Source of the DNA: Morella rubra
Lineage: Eukaryota; Streptophyta; Magnoliopsida; Fagales; Myricaceae
Length of the DNA: 64,000 bases
Direction: 5' to 3'
Assembly (NCBI GenBank): GCA_003952965.2
Contig: CM025855.1
Coordinates: 13,459,833-13,523,832 of the forward strand
Shown: positions 55,569 through 64,000 of the stretch, piece by piece
Numbering within the stretch: the first letter of the stretch is position 1
Layout: every line of letters begins with the position of its first letter
Notes under the pieces: generated by a model
What the model was told of the DNA's origin: nothing
Databases searched by the model: none
The model's input: only the letters and a program-made list of their open reading frames with translations
Made by a program: the position numbers and the translations under genes

Positions 55569-58500
55569 GTATGAGAAGAAGGTCGTGTTCCAAGAGGAGA
55601 GGAGATCATACTGTTATTTTACAGGTATGAGAAAGATGGAGAGAAGGCCAACAATTATTTCAGCCCTGCAGGCCAAAAATTTGTTGCAAGGAGGACATGA
55701 GGGATTTTTAGTCTAGGCAAATGATACACAAAGAGAGGCTGCCATGATAGAACAAACCCCCATAGTGAATGAATTTCCCAACGTATTTCCTGAAGAATTA
55801 CCTGGTTTACCCCAGATAGAGAAGTGGAGTTTGGTATCGAGTTAGAACCAGGGACAACTCCAATTTCTAAAGCATCGTATAGGGTGGCACTAGCAGAGTT
55901 GAAGGAACTGAAGATCCAACTGGAGGATTAATTGGAGAAAGGGTTTATACGGCCGAGTGTGTCACCTTGGGGAGCACCGATTTTATTCGTTAAGAAGAAA
56001 GATGGAAGCCTTAGGAATAAGGTGACCATAAAAAAAAAAATACCCGTACCTCGCATTGATGACCTATTTGATCAATTACAAGGGGCACAAGCATTTTCGA
56101 AGATCGACTTGAGATCAGGATATCACCAACTGAAGGTGAAGGAGGGAGATATACCTAAGATAGCATGTAAGTATAGTCACTATGAATTCTTGGTGATGCC
56201 TTTGGACTAACCAATGCTCCGAGCGCATTTATGGATTTGATGAATAGAGTGTTTCGAGAGTTTTAGACAAGTTTGTGGTTGTCTTTATTGATGATATATT
56301 GATTTATTCACAGAATAAGAGGAGCATGAGAAGCATCTAAGGACTATTTTATAGATTCTTTGGGAGAAGAAATAGTTTGCCAAATTCTCCAAGTGTGAGT
56401 TTTGGTTGGAGCAAGTCTGATTTTTGGGGCATGTGGTGTCTGGTGAAGGGATTGCTGTGGATCTAGGGAAGTAGATACTGTATCCAAGTGGCCAAGGCCT
56501 ACAAACGTTAAGGAAGTAAGAAGTTTTATGGGTTTAGCAGGGTACTATCGGAGGTTTTATTGAGTCATTTTCAAAGTTAGCCCTGCCTTTGACTTATTTA
56601 ACAAAGAAAGCTGCCAAATTTGAATGGACTGATGAGTGTGAGCGGAGTTTCCATGAGTTAAAGGCCAACCTAGTTACTACCCCAGTATTAGCATTACCCT
56701 TGAAACATGGAGAGTATGAAATTTACAGTGATGCCTCGAAGGAGGGTTTAGGCTGTGTTCTTATGCAAGGCAAAAGGGTCATAGCCTATGCGATTAGGCA
56801 GTTGAGGCCTCATGAGATGAATTACCCCACTCATGACTTAGAGCTAGCTCCAGTAGTATATGCGCTGAAAATATGGAGACATTACTTGTATGGGGTTAAA
56901 TGCGAGATATTCACAGATCATAAGAGCCTCAAATATTTTAACACCCAAAAAGAACTGAATATGAGGCAATGATTAAGGTTAGAGTTGATAAAAGATTATG
57001 ATTGCACAATTAACTACTACCACGGAAAAGCCAATGTGGTGGCCGACGCACTGAGTAGGAAGTCAGTGGAGACAAGTTCAATGGAAGTGGTGCCAAAGGG
57101 AATTATGAGAGAATTCAAAAGGGCCGAGATTGTACAGGGCTCTCGTTGCAACCTACACTGGAGGAAGGGATTCGTGAGGCCCAGAAGAATGATAAGGTGA
57201 TAGAAGAGATTAAAGAGAGGATTGGAAAAAGGAAGACATGACTTTAGGGATAAGGATGGATTGTTGTGGTTCCGAGATAGAGTTTGTGTGCCAAGTACAG
57301 AGGGGATCAAGGACTTGATCTTAAGAGAGGCTCACACTACGCCTTATGCTATTCACCCAGGAGGCACAAAGATGTATCGAGATATTAAGGAGGCCTTTTG
57401 GTGGTCTAATATGAAGCGGAGATAGCAGAATATGTTGCTCGATGTTTGACCTGTCAGAAGGTGAAGGCAGAGCACCAGAAGCCAACAGGAACATTAAGGC
57501 CTCTAGAGATCCCTGAATGGAAGTGGGAAGGGGTAGCCATGGATTTTGTAGTAGGGTTGCCTCGAACTAATGCGGGTTATGATGCTATATGGGTGATTGT
57601 GGACCAATTGACCAAGTCAGTACACTTTTTACTCATTAGGGTGAAGTATACCCCAAAAAAGTTAGATGAGATTTATCTCCAGGAGATTATTAGGCTCCAT
57701 GGAGTGCCCAAGAGTATAGTGTTAGATAGGGATTCGAGGTTCACTTTGAGATTCTGGAAACAATTACAGGAATCGTTGGGTACTCAGTTGAATTTCAGTA
57801 TAGCTTTCCACCCACAAAAGGACGGAAAATTAGAACGGTTTATACAGATTCTAGATGATATGCTCAGGGCATGTGTTATGCATTTTAAAGGAAGTTAGGC
57901 TTAGTACTTGCGTTTAGCAAAGTTTGCATACAATAATAGTTTCTAGGCAAATGGCACCATACAAGGCAATGTATGGGCAGAAGTGTAGATCACCACTGTA
58001 TTGGGACGAGGTAGGAGAAAGAAGAATGTTAGGGCTGGAAATAGTCCTAAAGACAAGAGAGAAGATCCAAATAATCAAGGATAGACTTGGGACAGCCCAA
58101 AGCCGGCAGAAGAGTCATACGGATAATCGAAGGTGAGAGCTTGAATTTGAAGTGGGAGTAAGGTATTTTTGAAGATCTCCCCGACAAAGGGTATCGTTGA
58201 TTGGGAAGAAAGGAAAGCTTCAACCAAGGTTCATAGGACCCTTTGAGGACTTAGAGGAAATTGGACCCGTGGCGTACAGGTTAGCCTTAGACATTTGCTT
58301 AGAGGGAGTTCATGATGTGTTCCACATATTACTCCTGAGGAAGTATGTACTCGACCCTACCCATGTCGTAGAATATGAACCGTTGCAAGTTAGGGAGAAC
58401 CTTACATATGTGGAAGAACTAGTCAGGATCGTAGATAGAAAGGAACAACAGTTGAGGACTAAGACCACTCCACTTGTAAAGGTTTTGTGGAGAAACCACA

Positions 58501-58576
58501 GAGCAGAGGAGGCATCGTGGGAATTTGAGAGTGAAATGTACTCGAAATACCCGCAGTTGCGGGAAGATCAGAATTA
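55569..58576 (+). pseudogene. Chromovirus pol: RT, RNase H, integrase, chromodomain
   Basis: Blocks on the plus strand: protease tail (Y-E-K-K-V-V-F, I-S-A-L-Q-A-K-N-L-L); [15 protein letters not shown] with [13 protein letters not shown] (55932-56210), [10 protein letters not shown] and catalytic F-I-D-D-I-L-I-Y (about 56285). RNase H follows (56589-56972) with Y-S-D-A-S, L-E-L-A and T-D-H-K. Integrase zinc finger: H-P-G-G-T-K-M-Y and C-L-T-C-Q (57340-57470). Core (57446-57898): A-M-D-F-V-V-G-L-P, L-D-R-D-S-R-F and G-K-L-E-R-F, keeping Asp, Asp and Glu. The end (58197-58577) has D-R-K-E-Q-Q-L-R, K-V-L-W-R-N-H and A-S-W-E-F-E, the chromodomain-like tail thought to direct insertion into heterochromatin. 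Many stops and frameshifts. Confidence 0.9.
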
Positions 58577-59688
58577 ATATTAATTGTTGCTCTATTAGTT
58601 TTGTTTTACCTTGTGATAGAACTTTTACAAAACTTAAGCGATCTTTTGCTCTCCTTTGTTGGTTGCGACTCTCTACTATATGACTGAATACTTGGATAAG
58701 GATATAGATGAATTGTGTGGTTGTGTATGATATATATAAATGCACTTGATTAGATTAGGATACTTAAACTAATACTTTTACTATTCTAGCAAATGTCGTC
58801 GAGTCGCCGACCCCCGTGCTCATAATCCATGACTTCCTCACCTTTTCCCACAAGTAGGACAATGATTGCGAGAGTGTATTGCAGTCTATTCTGTATGGCT
58901 CCCCGGTCTTGCGACCTAATGCCGCCTTCGGATAGTCATGTCACTACCACTCTCATGTTGCACACAGGATGGGTAGCGAGGTTTCAGTGGAGCAGATACC
59001 ACCTTAGCAACCACAATTGTAGGAGGATTTGGTGTGGACTCAGCAGCCTCCACCCCTTCAAATGGAGGACCAGTCTGGTCCCTCCAAACGAAGGCACCTT
59101 ATGGCCCTCAAGCACATCATGTATTAGATCAACTCTTCTTATTGGTCAAATTCACACGAAGACACAACTCCAGTTGGAGTCATTAAAGAAGTGACTAGAG
59201 GATCGAGCCTAGTTAAGGGGCAGAGTGTTAGATCAGAAGAGGATCCGAAGGAGGATCCAATGTAGGAGGACCCTTTGCCTAGTTTGGTAAGGGGTCAGCA
59301 AGAGGAGTATACAGAGAAGAGCCCACCATGGGAGTATGATCCCTGGGAGGGCGCCAGAAGAGTATATGGTAGAGGACCAAGTGTCCTAGATGATATTCTT
59401 GAGACCCACATCCCCTCGCAGGAAGTGGACTTTACACCTAAGTATCACGAGCCTTCAGGGTAATGTGATCCATGACCCTAGTATAGTAGGTTGGACCTAC
59501 GAGTCCATGTGCCACTCTTAGAAAGGCAGTAACTCCCTAGACCACATCTACCATGGCAAGGTCAGTAGTGGGGCAAGCTCGAACACCTGTCCACACCCTT
59601 ATGGTCCTAGGCCCCGACGATTGGGGCAAAACTTTTGGTAGTAAGAAAGTAGATTCCGAGGTCGGAATTCTTTTTAAGGAGGGGAGGA
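58577..59688 (+). other. 3' spacer of the chromovirus
   Basis: About 1.1 kb from the end of pol to the LTR. Short ORFs (58829-59194, 59275-59463) have no recognisable domain. It ends with the polypurine tract AAGGAGGGGAGGA (59676-59688). Confidence 0.6.
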
Positions 59689-60301
59689 TGTGAGACCCCG
59701 AAGTAAAGACTAGTATCGTCTATCAATTTAGATTTTCTTTCATGTTGATCTAGACATTGAAATTTTACTTCGTCACTTCTAAATGTTGCACTATCCTGAA
59801 TTATTGAAAAATGGAAATTTAGGGTTTAGTTTAAAATTTATGACCAAGGTGAAATTTTACTTTACAATTATTTTGGTCTATTTTGTTAATATCAAATTTT
59901 ATATTGTGTGCTAGTCTTGAAATAAGCATGTTGATTTTAGATCTTTGTTTTGTATGATTTGGTGTATTTCAGTTTCTTTTAGAGATTAGTGCCTCATTAT
60001 TTTGAAGTTGTATAGTTGAATTATAGATTTACAAAATTCAAGTACCTTAACTTTAATTTATGAGTCTTACATTGAAATTAGGATGTGAATGTTTAATGAA
60101 AGAGAAAGAATGGTAGAATTTCAAATACATAGAGAATAGGGAGAGAGAATTTAAAAGATTTAAATGTGCTACCCATGAGACCCAACAAGAACAGGCGATA
60201 GAAACAAAGTTGGGGCAATTGTCAATTGCCCTTCCTTCTCTTCTTTCTTCTCCTTCGTCGACCATTCCTCTCTCATTTTTCATTCTAAGCATATAGTAGC
60301 T

Positions 60302-60354
60302 TAGAGAGAGAGAGAGAGAGAGAGGTGGAGAGAGAGATAGAGAGAGAGAGTCAG
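60302..60354. repeat. (GA)n-rich microsatellite in the chromovirus LTR
   Basis: AGAGAG runs broken by GGTGG and ATAG, followed by a purine-rich stretch to about 60400. Same place in the LTR as the GA tract at 9340-9480. Confidence 0.9.
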
Positions 60355-62979
60355 AAGTGGGAAAGGGAGGAAGACAAAGAAGAAACGAAGAAGAAGAACT
60401 CGTGGATTTCTTTGGTGGTTCAGTAAGTTTTGAGAGTATAACTTAGAATTGTTGGTTTTTTTTTTGGTTACATGTAATGATCTAGAGTTGGGTTCATGCA
60501 CAGGGTCAAGGAGAAGTGAAGAACATTAGAAAGATTGAAAGAAATTAAGTTAACATAGCTATAGGTTGTGAAACTGAAGGAGGAAGGGATTTTTTATGGA
60601 GATTTGGTTGTTTTGATTGTGTTTGTGTATCTGAATGTTTAGAAACTTGTTTGGATTAGATATAATTCGTCACATGTGTGATTTAGTATATAAATATTCA
60701 AGAAATCAATTTTAAACCAACTGTTGTGCAGAAAAATTTATTTCTGCAGAATAGAGTCTCGTTAGGGACTATTTTTATGCTGACTCTTGTGTTGTTTGAT
60801 ACCAAATTAATTTTATCTGAAATATATTTCAAATAAATTTCAGGTGATTTAGATATATATTGAGTGAGTTATGAATTTTAAAGTTTAGATGTCAAGCTGT
60901 CACCTAGCCTTGTGAGTCTCAGACTCTTTGCTTGTTTCGAATATTATTTTAGGAGTCATTTCAAATTGGATTTTAATGGTTTAGGGCTTGAACTTTAATT
61001 TTATGAAAGGGGAACATTTTGAGATTTCGTGCATTTTAGTTGAAAAATGAGTGAGAGTTTGGTGTGTAAATTGGACACAAGGAAAAATGTTCCAGATTTC
61101 TTTCTTAGTTCGAAGGTCTTTTAAGGACACGTTTCAAATCAAATTCTTATGAGGTTTGCCTTGAACTTTAAGTTTATGAAACAGAAACATGTTAAAATCA
61201 AAGGTTGAGCTGGTGATGTAGTGGTGTGTTCCGGATTTTTCAAACATTTTTAAATTTATTTGAAAGTTATTTTCAGGTCATATTTTTGTATTTCTAGTTT
61301 CAAAATTTAAATCTAGGAAGTAGCAGTATTATGAAACTGACACTTGAAATTTTGAGAAAAGATAAACGAGTTACAAATTTTCAAAGTTAGAAAGGTCAAA
61401 CTTGAAACAACAATATTTACCCTAGGATTTTTATCTGTTGTAAAGCATTTTTGGAATAGTAAATCATATCTGATTTTTATCTTCAATTTTGAGTATATGA
61501 AAGAAGAAAATTTCAGAACTGGTTTCATTCAATTTGAAGCTACACTAATCAAGTTATGAATTCTTGAAATTGGACATGTCAGAGTTGTCATCAGCTTGAA
61601 CGCGCCCAGCAGCTTGAATTTTCAAATAATTCTTTTGAGCGGCAAACGAGCTCCGAATTTCCCTAAGTTTTAATAAGTTACATCGTCAAGTGTGTGGATC
61701 ATTTTGGCACCAAATTTTAATGGATTCAGTGATAGTGAAATAGAGTTTTATATTATAGAACTCCTGCTGGTTAGTAAAGAAATATATGTGACTTAGTATA
61801 ACATGTTTTGGTTGAAATGAATGATTGTTTGTTACATCAAGTGAATTTCTAAATCATTTAGGTGATGACCTTAGTTAAAGGTTAGTGAAAAAATTATATT
61901 TTTTGAAAATTGGAATGAGACACAACATGAATATTTGTCATCGAGCACGTCATGAGCATTTGCATTTATTTTCTCAAAAGAAAGGGAGAGAAATTTTATG
62001 CAAATGAAAGTGAGAGTTTATGCTATGTTATGTTATGTTATGTTATGTTATAGGGCTAAATAGGATAGTCAGTACCATATATAAGTATGAAAGGTGCATT
62101 TACTCTGAAGGACGAATGCGAGAAGGATGGATGACTCCTAAGGGCACTCACTCCGAAGGATGAATGCGAGAAGGTTGGTAGTCCTCGAGGTATGTGCAAC
62201 CACACTAAAGGAAGAATGCTAAAAGGTGTGGACCTCTAAGGGTCATGTCTAGCCATCAGGCCTGGGGCCATATCAAGGGCTAGCTCGACCAAATGTTATG
62301 TTCCCAAGGGAAAGAGGAACAGTTCCAAAGGGAACGCACAACTCTAACTTCAGGGGTAAATGGAGCAATAGAAGTAGCCCAAATAATGATGAAGATATTT
62401 TTAAGCTAAATTTCAAGTAGAAGAGTCTCATGCATAAACATGCATTTACTTTTAGCACTACATGTATACCTGTCATTCATGATCATGCTCAAGTCATACA
62501 TATTTCAGTACATTAATCGTCCCTTACCGAGTCATTCGGCTCAAAGTATTTTCAACTATATCATTCTAGATAACGTTTCAGGTGAAGAAACTTATGAGGA
62601 GAATCTAGAACGTGAGGAGGGGGCTGACGATGGTGTCCTCCTTGAATCGTAGTACATGTAGTCTACTTTTTGAAAAACTTATATGAACCTCCCTAGCAAT
62701 GTTCTCCTGGCCTATTTGGGCTACAAAACTATCTTAAGATTTTGTATGAATTAAACTATGTAACTTATATTTTGAACTATGATGTAGTCATAACTTATTG
62801 CTTGATTTATTGTTTGAGATTAAATTTCTAAATGTTCCCCAATGCATGTTATGTGGTATAGGTATACGTTTTACATATCGTATATTTACTTACATATTTG
62901 AATGCTACGTAAGAACGTGTGAGGATTTGCGTGGCAACTAGCAATAAGAAAAATAAATTTTTGAGTAGTATTTTCAGAA

Positions 62980-63592
62980 GGGAAAATTACATGGAGCTCA
63001 CTAGGTTTTAGCCCAATATCAAAAGTCTTACTGGGTTTTAAGAAAAATTTCAAAGCCTACTGGGTTCCTCATTTTGGTATGAAAACTAACTTAAGCCAAC
63101 TCCATTACTGGAGATAACAGAGCCTAGTCCACTTAACTTAAATGCCAGGGCTAAAACCAATCGTTGGCTGCCACAAGTTTAAAATTCCTTGTATGCTCCA
63201 TTTAATCTCTAGTCTGCCACATCGTATGCCATGTGATACAAAAACTAACTCCGACATGGCATGCGTCGTGACAAACGGAAAACCCAATGGAGCAAACAAG
63301 GAATTTTAAACACGTGGCAGCCAGCGATTGGTTTAGCCCTAACATTTAGTTATGGCAGATGAGAGACCGAATGGAGCAGACAAGTAATTTTAAACACGTG
63401 GCAGACATCAATTGGTTTTAGCCTTGACATTTACCTTAAGTGGACTACGCTCCATTATCTCTAGTAACATCATTGGCTTGAGTTAGTTTTCATACCAAAA
63501 TAAAAAACCTAGTGGGCTTTGAGATTTTTTTAAAAACCAATGAGGGCTTTTGATATAGGGCTAAAACCCAGTGAGTTCAGTGTAATTTTTCC
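62980..63592. mobile_element. Mutator-like MITE (613 bp) nested in the chromovirus LTR
   Basis: The left end GGGAAAATTACATGGAGCTC and the right end (inverse GGAAAAATTACACTGAACTC) form inverted repeats of about 165 bp. They share the landmarks TTTGGTATGAAAACTAACT and AGTCCACTTAA. Nine-base flanks TTTTCAGAA (62971-62979) and TTTTCAAAA (63593-63601) match at 8 of 9 positions, the duplication size of Mutator elements. The sister LTR (8789-12771) lacks the insertion. The centre has inverted and repeated aaacacgtggcag words and no ORF. Confidence 0.85.
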
Positions 63593-63744
63593 TTTTCAAA
63601 AACTAAAAATGACTCATACTTTCTATTAATATTGAGTTAAAAAAAATCCGCTGCAAGTTTTAGTTAAGTGCGCTGGGGCTTTTGCCATGGTGAATGCTCG
63701 GGGCTGTCATAAGCCTCCTTTGGGCTAGCGTTTGAGGCGTGACA

Positions 63745-64000
63745 ATTTTATACTTACTAAATGACATAATGACACATGAATGCCAACAAATTAATTAACT
63801 GACCATATTTTCAGTAATTTGACAAACACCAATAGCTTACCTAGATGTTTCAGGAGGTTTTGTAAAAAGGTTAGCAAATTGATTTTCTGTTGAAACATGT
63901 TCAATTTGAATAATCTAACTTTCAACAAGATCACGTATAAAATGATGTCTTATGTCTATATGTTTAGTAGTGAATGTTGAACGGGTTTTTGAAATATTAA
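63745..64000 (-). pseudogene. Ty1/copia RNase H C-terminal fragment at the window edge
   Basis: Minus-strand reading from 64000: K-H-I-D-I-R-H-H-F-I-R-D-L-V-E-S, E-H-V-S-T-E-N-Q-F-A-N-L-F-T-K-P. This is the usual end of a plant copia RNase H, with one stop after D-L-V-E-S. It is cut on its 3' side by the chromovirus LTR at 63744 and continues beyond the window on its 5' side. Confidence 0.78.

Larger units (their letters stand above)
55565..63744 (+). mobile_element. Tekay/Del-type chromovirus (Ty3/gypsy), lacking 5' LTR, gag and most of protease
   Basis: Pol (55569-58576), a 1.1 kb 3' spacer, a polypurine tract (AAGGAGGGGAGGA) and a 4056 bp 3' LTR (59689-63744) are present. Sequence begins at the C-terminal end of the protease region, only 10 bp from the TRIM. 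The lineage call rests on the long LTR, on the domain order RT-RNase H-integrase and on the C-terminal chromodomain-like segment. The LTR family also gave the solo LTR at 8789-12771. Confidence 0.88.
59689..63744 (+). repeat. 3' LTR of the chromovirus (4056 bp, with a nested 613 bp element)
   Basis: It begins TGTGAGACCCCG and ends GCGTGACA, matching 8789-12771 along its length. A (GA)n/GA-rich tract lies at 60302-60400, followed by CAGTAAGT. The tandem ggacgaatgcg units are at 62103-62240. A short (ATGTT)n run is at 62022-62048. ATTTT (63745-63749) would be the right target duplicate. The extra length in 62980-63592 is a later insertion. Confidence 0.92.

Overview
The window is nuclear DNA of a flowering plant, probably a eudicot with a sizeable, repeat-rich genome. 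It is AT-rich and has no operons or prokaryotic signals. It holds one convincing spliced host gene at 30386-31487. Most of the rest is LTR retrotransposons, LINEs, a TRIM and Mutator-like elements, nested in one another and mostly broken. The species cannot be named from this sequence. No element here looks able to move by itself.

Layout. 1-695: minus-strand Sirevirus-type Ty1/copia fragment (family A) running off the left edge. 696-2594: minus-strand gypsy-type LTR, with 2600-2797 and 4047-4815 being a minus-strand Tat-type gypsy split by a copia solo LTR (2798-4041). 5393-14701: an Athila-like minus-strand gypsy whose reverse transcriptase is split by a 4 kb chromovirus solo LTR (8789-12771). 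15764-17067: a 5'-truncated LINE with a candidate target duplication. 17068-18364: a decayed plant gypsy-type transposon coding region. 18365-20515: the 3' half of a copia element. 20600-21645: another Tat integrase. 22626-27797: the 3' half of a family A Sirevirus, with a family B solo LTR (22867-24156) nested in its LTR. 28575-30303: a Mutator-like element with long terminal inverted repeats, ending about 80 bp before the host gene. 35098-36230 and 43171-44165: one minus-strand LINE, split by a copia element with both LTRs and target duplications (36231-43170). 44945-52925: a plus-strand family B Sirevirus with an extra envelope-position ORF. 52926-54574: a copia 3' end and LTR. 55114-55556: a TRIM. 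55565-63744: a Tekay/Del-type chromovirus lacking its 5' third, whose LTR carries a 613 bp Mutator-like insertion. 63745-64000: a copia RNase H remnant.

The relative order of insertion can be read from the nesting and from target-site duplications (AGGTT, AAACC, ATACA, CGAAC/TGAAC and a 15 bp LINE duplication). The most interesting signal is in the two Sirevirus families. Each carries clusters of palindromes built on a GTCGAC core, with TGTGTCGACACA in family B and ACCGGTCGACC in family A. In each family the cluster occurs once in the LTR upstream of a TATA-like box and once more in the spacer between pol and the extra 3' ORF. This suggests, as an inference, that the extra ORF has its own promoter built from the same regulatory module as the LTR.
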